Positions 49,140 through 59,151 of a DNA stretch of 64,000 bases are shown piece after piece (the first letter of the stretch is position 1; every line of letters starts with the position of its first letter). Position numbers and translations under genes: made by a program. This DNA is from Rheum nobile (lineage: Eukaryota; Streptophyta; Magnoliopsida; Caryophyllales; Polygonaceae). The stretch spans positions 3,100,001-3,164,000 of the forward strand of contig WOAB01000124.1 of the NCBI GenBank assembly GCA_027886185.1, in the 5' to 3' direction. Under the pieces are notes generated by a model. The model was not told where the DNA came from, made no database searches, and saw only the letters and a list, made by a program, of their open reading frames with translations.

Positions 49140-51800
49140 ATTTATAATATAATACTTTGACAAAAAAATATAATTGTATTTTATGATTATATCTTATTAA
49201 AAAAAATTAGATATACATTTCTACGCATCCTTTCCCAGACCACGACCATATAAAATAGATACAATAAATAAGACTTTTCAAAAATAGTTTTATGAAATTA
49301 ATGTTAGTAGACTTATAGCTCAATATTGAAAACTACCTTTAATATTTATTTTCGTACTAAACTAATAATTAGAAATTTAACATTACTAAGTAATAATTTA
49401 TATCTTATTTCATTTAAGTATAGAGTATGTAATAATGTATCCTTACAGAACATTTATTTCTAATATTTTGTTTACTCAATTGAAGTAGATAAAATATTAC
49501 ATAATTAAAATGCTAATTAATCTGTAATTAGCTAGTAGTATAGTAATACAAAAACCAAATATAAACATGTGCACTATATAATCCTCCGAGTCCTCCTCCA
49601 TATTCTTATGTCACTGATTTGTAAGCAAATCTACAGGTTTAGTTTTTGGAAACAAGTTATTTGTTTGGTACAAATTTATATTGCACTATAGGTTTATTTG
49701 ATATTTTGTGGTCCATTTTAAACAGAATTAATGTTAAAAATATTGCAAATTTATTTTCGTAAATTCATATAAACATCACGTGATTATGGAGTTGATCATA
49801 GATGAAGAGAGTTGATATATAGCAAAGTAATAAACGCGATCAAAATGTAAACAAAAAACATCGTAACTAAGCTAGATTAAATATATAGAGAATATTGAAA
49901 ATTATTGCCTACAAAATTTGGGGAAAAAAATACTACTCCCTCCGATTTAATTTGATGGTTTTTGCATTTCATTTTTTATCAAAATTATTTGTCGTTTCAA
50001 CCCCTCTTAATTACTATTTTCATTTTCCGATATCTAAACTAGTTGTTGTGTAGTACTCTTATTTAATTAATGAGGAAAAAATATGTGTACATGTCTGATC
50101 TGATATCTTCCCAATTGAATTTAATGCAAATTTAAGTGCATCTGAATTTATTGCTTAATGGATGTGTTTAATGAAATAATAAATTGATTTTTAATTTGTG
50201 TGTAATTGGATAAAACATCAATTGACTATTGAGTAACAAAATCAAAAGTCTAAAAAAGCAAATTAAAAAAGATTTTTTGTGGTCTATTTCGGAAAGAATT
50301 AATGTTAAAAATATTGCAGATTTATTTTCGAATAGTGCATAAACAAATATTACAGAATATTATGTGGTCAATATTGGAAAAATATAATCAAATATTACAT
50401 AATATTTTGTTGTACATTTTGGAAAGATTTTATTGTAAATAATATTCGTATGACAAATGTAGGATTCTATTACTGCAAATTTTTATATAAAAAAATCTAA
50501 AAAAACACAGGCCATCACGTGTCCAATTCAATACCGTGACGCCACGTGACAGCGTAAAATTTAAGCTCATTCTGGTGGCACCATGTGGCGCAATGGGTAT
50601 TCTGCTTTAATATATATATAGTAGATTGTTCATTTTTTTTTCTTGTGATTTGTATGTTTTTGGAAGACCCAAAAAAAACTAAAGACCCTCTCAATCGGAT
50701 ATTCATTTCATTCCTCATCTCATTCTTTTAATGGAGCCAAGTGTAAGTTTTTTTGTAGCCAAAATTTTAAAAACCAATTAAGACCTTAATTTAGATACAT
50801 TCCACCACCAGATTTCCTTCTGTATAAGTGCTTGCATTTTTCTTATTTATTTTTATTTAAATCGAGCCCAATAATGAAGGGAGCTACCTATCATCACATC
50901 CTTTTAACCATTTGTAACACCTTTATATGTATTAATTTACAATATTGCCCATTAACATTCACATAATTACATTATTGATTTGAAGCCCTAATTTTGAATT
51001 TAGGTTGGATTTGTTTTCTCTTCATCCTCCCCAGTGTCTAATGTCCATCGCTCTTGCTTTCGTATCTTCGCTAGACTCCAATCTTCACAAGCATCATCAA
51101 TAAGTTTGTGTATCCACAATTTGGAGAAGAATTAATTACATGCATAAAATTAATCATAAGTTTTAATCCCCTTTTTGTTGGACCATCAAAACCCTTCATT
51201 CATTTATTCGATTGATTAACCAAAGCAAATGCAATTTATGGAGTCTTATCAATTTAATTACTGATCCTCCTCAGAATTGCAGAATTTTTCATAACTAACT
51301 ATTTGAAGATTGAATCAACTAAGTACAGTAGGTATGCTACACTTTACTGCATCTATGAGCTATGGCGATAGAAGATTTGTTGTGGGTATGACAGTATGTA
51401 AAGTAGTGATGGACTTACGAGGCTTAAACTATTTTCTTTAACGCTACAAAATTGATAAAAATTAAAATTGGACTGTATTTTGCACACGTTTTTCCTTATA
51501 TTTAAGAAAGGGTATTAATGTCATGATACACAATAGTGCGTTGTGATTTAGAATATAATGTGATAATAGACAATCATGATAATGAATTATCATTTTTAAT
51601 TGATAATTTAGGAAGTTTTTAAATGATGATCTTCATAGATAAAGAAAAAAGAAGATAACTCTTACCAAAAAAAAGAAAAATGAAAAGATAAAGAATAACA
51701 ATAAAGTAAACACAATGTGAAGTAATGTGAATCGTTCCATATACATAACATGAAGCCACCAAATTTTATTTTCTTTGATTTTTTTTACATAACTTTCAAA
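49140..51800. other. AT-rich intergenic tract around the tail repeats
   Basis: No gene supported. A sequence beginning CTCCCTCCGATTTAATTTGATGG near 49935 looks like one end of another Stowaway-type MITE, but the matching other end was not found. The motif TATTGCARATTTATTTTCG recurs at 49741 and 50312 with the surrounding about 80 bp, indicating a local duplication. Confidence 0.5.
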
Positions 51801-51919
51801 AAAATATGAGCGCGACATGTGGCAAATTGAATATAGACACGTCACGTGGCAGCATAAATTTTGATTTATTGTGGGGGTGCCACGTGACACAGTTATTATT
51901 CTGCTTTAGTAATTATATA

Positions 51920-52178
51920 CTCCCTCTGTCCCATAATATAGTGCCTAGTTTGACTGAGCACATTTGCCGATGCGGATTTTGTATCGTTAATATCTTTAAT
52001 TACATATTAATAAAAATTATAATTTTTTGATATTATCAAAGTACTCGTTGAGACGAATTTTACAAAATCCCACATGACTATGTTTTTTCTTATATATTGA
52101 AAGAAATCTTGAAGATTCTCTTCAACTGTAAATAGTGTCAAAAACAGAATCATGTACTATATTATGGGACAGAGGGAG
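51920..52178. mobile_element. Stowaway MITE (Tc1/Mariner type)
   Basis: 259 bp with perfect 23-bp inverted ends starting CTCCCTCTGTCCCATAATAT, flanked by TA dinucleotides (51918-51919 and 52179-52180). CTCCCTCYGTCCC is the classic Stowaway end. It is inserted inside the sixth 22-bp tail motif. Confidence 0.95.
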
Positions 52179-52187
52179 TAGTAGATT

Positions 52188-52688
52188 AATCATCTATGAT
52201 ATGTAATTATTATTGTGCCACACGTGCAATATTCTATTCTACCAACGACATTCATGCAGAGTGGTAGAAATTAGTCGATCTCTGTTATCGGAGATTTAAA
52301 GGACACTTCGTAATCTCCAACGGCGTTGAATTACATACTAATTGGCGTTGTAACTGTATAGTGGACATTGTTTCATTGGTGGTTGCATGAAATTTCTACG
52401 GGTGATTTAATTTGTAGAAAAAACCGGAAGCCATAACCAACTCATCAGCTAACAAACAATGCAAACTTACCAGAAACCAACTTGGTAAATCATGAGGCTT
52501 CTTCTGCCCAATTCTTCTTCTTTAATAATACTGTATGAATTTTCTCAGAGAAGCCAGCCACTGTCGAAATTGTAGAAAACGGCCCAATGACAGCACCGTG
52601 TCCTTTACACATTACAGCAAGAAGAGGAGGTGAGGAAGATCAATAAATTCTGCGTTCAAGAATTAAAATTGCAACTCAAAACCTCGTA
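52188..52688. other. Intergenic, upstream of tRNA-Arg
   Basis: No gene seen. It contains the immediate 5' flank of the tRNA gene, with CAA motifs near its end as is common upstream of plant tRNA genes. Confidence 0.5.
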
Positions 52689-52761
52689 GTTCGCGTGGCC
52701 TAATGGATAAGGCGCTCGCCTCCGGAGCGGGAGATTGTGGGTTCGAGTCCCACCGTGAACG
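52689..52761 (+). tRNA. tRNA-Arg (anticodon CCG)
   Basis: 73 nt. Acceptor stem GTTCGCG pairs with CGTGAAC (one G-T pair). The D arm is GCCTAATGGATAAGGC, the anticodon loop CTCCGGA has CCG at 52722-52724, and the T arm is TGTGGGTTCGAGTCCCACC. No intron and no encoded CCA. A T-rich stretch (TTTCTTTT) follows as a Pol III terminator. Reads arginine codon CGG. Confidence 0.97.
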
Positions 52762-52799
52762 AGATTTCTTTTATACCTACCTAGTCCACCTTCATTTTC

Positions 52800-54604
52800 C
52801 CTTCTGCATATTTTGCTTCAAGCAATTAGATTCTTTCTTCCTTTGTCCCGACCTGTCCATAAGAAGTTGCGGGTGATGGCTTCAATTTTGTTGATGATGG
52901 AGACTGGGATTGCGAAGATATTGCACCAGTAGGTGCTAAGGTTGGAGAGAACAGAGGTGATGATCTGGAGTCTTCTAGCATAGGATAGAGGTTTGGCCTG
53001 CCATGACTGAACTCTAACAGTGATCTTGTGGATGAGGGGATCGTAGTCAGACATCGAGAGCCTCTTGGAGCCCATGGGGAGTCCCAAGTATCTCATTGGG
53101 AGAGTGCCGATTCTGCTGTTGAGCATAGTAGCAATTGCCTCTTTTTGGTTAGCATCAATACCAGCGAAGTAGGCATTGCTTTTGTTATAGTTGCAACGGA
53201 GCCCAGAGATATCTCCAAACGAGTCAATTGTGTCTTTGAGGATCCTTGCAGCAGACTCCATGTCTCCTCTGCAGAACAGGATAATGTCGTCCGCAAAGCA
53301 AAGGTGGGTGAGTTGGATGCGGCTGCACTTGGGGTGGAAGTTGAAGTCGGGGCTCTTTGTTTTGTCAGCAATCATTCTTGAGAGGTACTCCATAACAATT
53401 GTGAAGATCGGGCAGCCTTGTCGCAATCCCTTCAAGTGCACCATTAATGTTAATAGAGTACTTAACAGTAGTGATGTAGGCTTTTACCCAGTTGACAAAT
53501 TGTCGGGGGAAGCCGAAGGCAGTGAGGGCCTGGATGATGAAAGTGTGACTTATCGAGTCAAAAGCACTTTTGAGAAGTTCTTGACAGAGGAGTGTGTTGT
53601 GTCTAATGGATCGTCCTGGAACGAAAGCGCCTTGGTTTTCAGCAATGAGGTAGGGGAGGACAGGTTTGAGATGGTTGATTATGAGCTTTGTATAAGGTGT
53701 TGCAGCAGGATATAGGTCTATAGTTGGTGATGGAAGAGGGGTCATCAGTTTTGGGGGCTAAGATGAGAATGGTGTGGTTGATTTGCCCAAGGAGGTTGCC
53801 TTTTTGGAAGAAATCAAGGATAGCACTGGTAGTGTCAGGGCCCACAATGCTCCAAGCGGCTTTGTAAAAGAGGGACCCATACCCATCGAGACCCGCCGAT
53901 AGAGAATATGGCATTTTTGATGTCCATTGATGTGGGAATATGGCAATTTGTCTGCTATTGAATAATGTATTACCTCCAGGAAGCGACAATTGCATGATCT
54001 TTTGAAAGAAGTAGGAGCTGCAGTGGTCGGAGTACTTCATCCACTTGATTTTTGCGAGTTGGTTGCAAGTGTTTCTTAAGATTATTCAGAGCACCATTTT
54101 CAGCTTCAATGAGTTCAGGGTCCAATGGAGCATCTTGAAGAGCAATCTGGATGTCGCGGAGATCATTCATGCTTTTATGGACAGCCTCATTCAGTTCTTC
54201 CACTTTGGCATTCTCAAACTTTTTGAGCGATGTTTTGAGAAGTTTAAGCTTCTTGGCAATTTTGTACATGGGCTGCTCATCAATGCTTATTTGCCATGTT
54301 GCTTGGACAGTGTGGAGGAAGGATTCATGTATGCACCAAGTATTATTGAATCTGAAGGGTGGTGGTTTATGTGGCGATTGAGTTTGGGTGCTGAGGATTG
54401 CAGGAGAGTGATCAGAGGGGCCAGAAGGGTTGAAATGGGCAGAAGAGTAGGGGAAGGAGTTGTGCCAGGGGAGGTTTATGAGAATGCGGTCAGGTGTGAG
54501 TCGTCCCAAAGTAGCTTTTCCCAAGTGTCGAGGATGACATTGAAGTCGCCCATAAGTGACCAAGGAAGGCTGGTGGAGTTGTGGATGGAAAGGATGTCAG
54601 TCCA
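52800..54604 (-). pseudogene. Second LINE, truncated at both ends
   Basis: Collinear minus-strand frames give an endonuclease C-end and linker (54563-53970: SGPSDHSPAIL, FRFNNTWCIHESFLHTV), then RT blocks GPDTTSAILDFFQKGNLLGQ.., NHLKPVLPYLIAENQGAFVPGRSI, KGLRQGCPIFTIVMEYL, LCFADDIILF (FADD intact) and MRYLGLPMGSKRLSMSDYDPL. A deletion joins LLCQELLKSAF to FDSISHTFI, removing the first catalytic aspartate block, and several frameshifts are present. It ends near 52800 within the thumb region, 39 bp from the tRNA-Arg gene. It is a different LINE family from the one at 15427-40165. Confidence 0.87.
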
Positions 54605-54641
54605 GAGGTGACTAGTGAATCTCTCACTCACACCAATTAAT

Positions 54642-54695
54642 AAGAAGCTAGAAAGAGAAAATTAGAGGTGACTAGTGAAATGAGGCGAGTTGTGA
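54642..54695. repeat. Copy of the LSH-upstream segment next to the LINE
   Basis: Matches 44709-44762 at 52 of 54 positions, in the same orientation. A 14-bp part of it (GAGGTGACTAGTGA) also occurs at 54605-54618, right at the LINE 5' boundary, so a rearrangement joined these pieces. Confidence 0.85.
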
Positions 54696-55512
54696 CTGTT
54701 GTTACATGGCATTTTGTGTTTAGTTGAACCTCTCAGTTACACCCATTAATAAGATTTGTTCTAAATCTAGGTTTGAAATTAAAATCCAAAATATTTAAAT
54801 GAGAAAAATAAATTTAGAGTGTCTTGGATGATAAATAAGTAGTGCAGGGGGCTTGGAATCATCTGCATCTTCATTGTACACGGCAAAATAAGGAGAGAAT
54901 AAAAAAAAAAACTACCAATAGCCCTCACAATCGGTCCTTCATGTTGGATTTAGGGTACACTGAACATTCTTTTCTAAAATTATCAGGCACCTGAAAGTGA
55001 AAACAAAAGCTCACAAATGTCGTCTTTCGTGTTTGCCTTGGAACATCAGCAGTTGTTTGCTCACCATGTCCATATATAGAATCTTGCGTCTCCGGTTACA
55101 TTTGTCCACCACCATCTCTCTTGGACTAAGGAGCCAAACAGGGATAGCGCAGAAGCTGCAATGAGTTCAAACCAAAACATGTATCAGCACGCGAAGTAAA
55201 GGAATCTTAAGTGTGTGACTAATAAACCATAACTGTGTTATAAAATTCCTTGCAAGCAGATGATAAGAATACCACATTCGGATTTTACATGTGTATTGAC
55301 TAAGCAACTAAGAAATACTTAATGGTTCCAGTCATGAAGTGTAAAGCTCTTGCTGAAACAGGTGGGTGATTGATAGAGTGGATTATTGGGTAATCTAAAA
55401 ATTTACCTAGATTGTTTATTTCTGGCTAGGTAGAACACATTTACTAACATTGCTTATGCCTATGTAGAATTACCTTGGCTGAAGAGGGTTTCCAGATCTA
55501 GTTGTTTTTGTA
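54696..55512. other. Intergenic and 3' flank of the phosphatase gene
   Basis: No other gene. The part nearest 55512 should hold the 3' untranslated region of the phosphatase gene; I cannot fix its polyadenylation site. Confidence 0.5.
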
Positions 55513-58146
55513 CTACCGGAGAGATTTGACTCCAGGGGAATTCCCAGACTTGGTCGTAGTAGTGCTGCTTCCAAAGTTGAGCTTACCCTTCTTGTCTGCA
55601 GGCTTCAATATCTGGAAAGAGCACATTAGAGTCTCATCCACACTCATCATAGCACCAGCGTTGTCAAACTCCCCACAGTAATTAGGAGCTGAGAATATAG
55701 TAACCAGCTGTCGATCAGCGAAAAACTCGTACCCATCCTCTACAACCTGAGGAAGGAGATAGAGAGAATTTATAACATGACAAGATATTAAAAACATGTT
55801 TCACAGATATCATGTACAAATACACCAAGCAATAGGGGGTGATTAACAGGGAGAAATAAATAGAGAAGAGGGAGAGAGGAGTTGGGGGTGGATCAACTTC
55901 TTTTTCCTTTTTAGCTTACAATTTACAGTAATTTCATTTTTTCTGTTCAGCATGGTACAGGAATTTGAGGCAAACAATACTTTAGCGCTATTTTTCGCAT
56001 ACCACAAAAGCTTCATATCATAAAATATATTTCCCCTTGAAAAAATTCAAAATCACACTGTATGAAACAACTTAAATAGTTTTGGTGAGGGCAACCTGAT
56101 GGGCACGGCAGATGAGATCTAAATCAAGCTTCTGAAGGAATTCTGCCACCATGTCAGCACCAAAAGTATAAGAAACACCCCGATCATTCATACCCCAACC
56201 TTGAACTTCCTTACTGGGATCTGACCAAAGAAGATCACAAAGCAACCCCGCATCTGGAACATCTGTGGGTCGTTGCAAGTTCCTAATTTGATCTAAACTC
56301 TGGAGGTCAGGAGAAAGACCACCATGCATACAGAGGATCTTATCATCTATTAACGCAGCAACCGGTAAGCAGTTGAAACAATCAGTGAAGATCTTCCACA
56401 ATCGAACATTGAATCTTCTTTTACACTCGTCATAAAACCCATATATACGATTAATTGAAGCACACTCATGGTTTCCCCTCAAGATAAAAAAGTTTTCAGG
56501 ATACTTAATCTTATACGCAAGGAGAAGGCATATGGTCTCCAAGCTTTGTTTCCCTCTGTCGACGTAATCACCCAAAAATAAGTAATTGGACTGAGGAGGA
56601 AATCCACCATACTCAAAAAGTCTCAAAAGATCAGAATATTGACCATGAATATCACCTGCATGCCATAAACATAACAGTATTATAAATCTAAATTTCTTCC
56701 TTTGCTCGACAGTCAAAACATAGAGTAGATTGTCATAACCAACAGACAAACCACAGCAAGACTAATATAGCCCACCACATCAGCAGTCGCTAGTCACTAC
56801 TAGAAGATACCTGCAGAACTGTATGAAAACAGATTTACCAAAGCATTATGCTAAAACACAATGGTCAAAAAATAAAATAACCAAAAGCTTCATATGGATG
56901 GCGTAGGGTTCAGCTAATTTACAATCCATTAACATCTTTGTGTCTAGGACTACCAAAGCCAGCAAGAGGAATTATTTATTATTCATTGTTTACTATAGTC
57001 TTACAAATATAAAATGCTCCAGAGAATTAAATTAATTAACGAAAGGTAAAATTGGAGTGATATCACATCTGCTCGTATATAAAAACTGTTCAAAGACACT
57101 CTTAAAACCTAAGAAAGCTACACTTCGCGACAACCTGTCCTGGATAGTTCATTGCAGATAATGGGATTTAGTTAAAAAATCATGCGCAGTATGTAAATCT
57201 TTAGTTTCTATGCTAAATGAACCTTGTATACATAGAGATGAAGTAGAAAGCACACAAATGCTAGGCATGAAACATCTGAATTAGATACAAATCCAAGAAA
57301 TACCAGATGATCCTGTTTTTTCAGCAAAAAAATGGCTTTCCGGGAAGAGATGACACTAGTATTACCAAAAAAAACTACTCTCGATAAATCAATTTGCTCA
57401 TCAAATAGCATAAAATAAGAGCAAGTTAACTTGCCAAACCAGAAGTCTTCAAACTACCACATCCTAAAACAACTTGCTGAGCAAAAAGATCACAACTTTA
57501 ACCCTGCAAATCACATTGACCGAGTTTTTGCAGGCTCAGTTGAAGAATCAAAATAAAAGGATTACTTCCAATCCTAGAGGCTCTCTCACTTTTCAAAGAC
57601 ATAAATTGAATGTAGCATCTGCATCAGCGAACCAACTCTAAGGGAGGGAATCCGCCATTTTAGACCATCCTCCCAAAAAACCTAATATCAATCCAGCCCA
57701 AATGGCAAAGCCCTAAATCAGCTTGTGTAGCTACATGGAACTAAACTAACAGCATTCCTAACAAGATATTAACAAGAAAAAGTACTTTTTTAAGTCAACT
57801 CTCTACAACCACAAAAACAAAAACGATTCGAGCACCAAATAACAACCCAAAACCACAGATATACAGATAGCAATACAAGCATCAAAAGATCCAGAATAAT
57901 CAAATTCGCTACCAATACCAAAAAATCAAACCGATTGGAGCACTACATAGCATAAAAGTTTAAATTAGTACCACAAATCTTAATTGGAGCTTCGAGCTCG
58001 AGAAGATTGGGCTGTTTCAGAAAGATGTCTCGGGAGACGACGCAGAGTTGACGAATCTCGGACTCAAAGAGCTGAACTTGCTTGCCTGGGCGGCCTCTGA
58101 CTTCAAGCAGACGATTGATGATGTCATCAAGTACAGACTGGTCCAT
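55513..58146 (-). CDS. TOPP: Type-1 serine/threonine protein phosphatase catalytic subunit (TOPP)
   Basis: Three exons on the minus strand: 57972-58146, 56096-56655 and 55513-55746, joined by GT..AG introns of 1316 and 349 bp; all joins keep frame and give 322 residues, usual for plant PP1. The start is the ATG giving MDQSVLDDIINRLLEV, the family's N-terminus. Metal and catalytic blocks are intact: GDIHGQ (59-64), GDYVDRG (87-93), RGNHE (118-122), then LCMHGGLSP, WGMNDRGVSYTFG and RAHQ at the end of exon 2. Exon 3 holds FSAPNYCGEFDNAGAMM, where PP1 inhibitors bind, and a Ser/Thr-rich tail. The enzyme removes phosphate from serine and threonine with two metal ions, with regulatory subunits giving specificity. 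A frame extending upstream of this ATG runs through the tRNA-Phe gene and is not used. No break is seen; which TOPP paralogue it is cannot be told. Confidence 0.97.
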
Positions 58147-58341
58147 CGATTTCTCTCTCGGTGTTTCCTCTTTCTCTTCTGCGCCGAAACACTGTCGACG
58201 ACGACGATACGAGAGAAAGAGGCAGAGAGGGAAAAGGGTTCTTCGAGACCTCAAAGACCGAGAAAATGAGTTTACCCCTGCGGACGAAGATTCATGAATT
58301 GAATTCAGACTTACAAATTTGAATCCGGAATTAAACATCAA

Positions 58342-58346
58342 GCGGG

Positions 58347-58389
<43 letters not shown>

Positions 58390-58414
58390 GCGTGTTCGAT
58401 CCACGCTCACCGCA
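58342..58414 (+). tRNA. tRNA-Phe (anticodon GAA)
   Basis: 73 nt and matching the plant tRNA-Phe sequence as I know it: GCGGGGATAGCTCAGTTGG at the start, anticodon GAA at 58375-58377 in loop CTGAAGA, T arm GCGTGTTCGATCCACGC, end TCACCGCA. TTGTTTTTT follows as the terminator. It lies 195 bp from the phosphatase start codon and is transcribed away from it. Confidence 0.98.
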
Positions 58415-59151
58415 TTGTTTTTTCTGAGTTTTTTTAAAACAGAAAACAACTATTTACAAGTTTAGAGATTATGTCGACTTCGATCAAGTAAGGTAAGTAC
58501 AACTACTACGTGCACAAGTCTTTTCTTTAGTTACTCTTCTTAGGGTTTGTTTGATTTTAGTTACTTTTCTTAAGGTCTGCTTGGTTCGATCAGTTATAAA
58601 GACTTTTCTAAAAAAAAAAATACTTCTCTCAAATATTAGTGTTTGACAAAAATGTCTTTATCAAAAAAAAAAACACTCTTTATAATACATTGGGTTTAGA
58701 ATATGGGAAGCATAAAATTTTACACAAATTTCAAAACACAAAAAATACTTTTCTTAAAAAATACCATTATAATGGGCCTCACCAAACAAACCCTTAGTCC
58801 AATTGCTTATAGACGACTGATTTTCTACTTCTTATCTGTTGGAAGGCGAAATCAATCATGCTAAACTCATAAGATGAGAAAACAGTTGAGAAGAAGCGAT
58901 AAAAAATACAAAAGATCGGGGTTTCATGGAACACATTGTAATGTCTAGTTTGTCAGCAAACCAAACTGCTAGCCACAAATCTCACAATACCTTCTCAAGG
59001 GTTTCTACAAGTCAAGGAAGAGTTAGTTTTGGGGAAGGCACACCATACCAACCATACCAGTACCGTTGAGATTCCGGTCACAGAAGCTTCCAATAATTTG
59101 CATTTAAGAGCAAAAATAGATGTGATGCGTAGGACAATTAGCTTAACCTAA
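58415..59151. other. Intergenic between tRNA-Phe and prefoldin gene, containing a MITE
   Basis: Apart from the Tourist MITE (58543-58793) nothing coding is seen. The right part (58900-59151) should include the 3' untranslated region of the prefoldin gene. Confidence 0.55.
58543..58793. mobile_element. Tourist-like MITE (PIF/Harbinger type)
   Basis: 251 bp, starting GGGTTTGTTTGATTTTAG and ending CTCACCAAACAAACCC, inverted ends of the GGGTTTGTTTG type. Flanked by TTA on both sides (58540-58542 and 58794-58796), the Harbinger target duplication. Subterminal AAAAATACTTYTCT repeats are also inverted. No coding. Confidence 0.82.

Larger units (their letters stand above)
48012..52187 (+). repeat. 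Six copies of a 22-bp tail motif with upstream CACGTGG-like motif
   Basis: A 22-bp motif around AGTAGATATATAGTAGAT occurs at 48012-48033, 48666-48687, 48800-48821, 49118-49139, 50606-50627 and 51905-51919 plus 52181-52187 (split by a Stowaway MITE). All copies have the same orientation and length. Each is preceded within about 60 bp by a partly palindromic block of the type GCCACGTGGC, CCATGTGGC or TCATGTGAT and often by GTTTTGGTT or TTCTGCTT. The arrangement looks like the 3' ends of short non-autonomous elements, perhaps Helitron-related given the helicase at 46104; that is inference, and the canonical CTRR end is not evident. Confidence 0.65.

Noticed and set aside
53028..54611. Plus-strand frames of 117-188 codons
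   Set aside because: Shadows of the minus-strand LINE; they do not resemble known proteins while the minus strand gives clear RT blocks.
57943..58449. A longer N-terminus for the phosphatase frame
   Set aside because: The extension reads through the antisense of the tRNA-Phe gene; the conserved start is the internal ATG at 58146.
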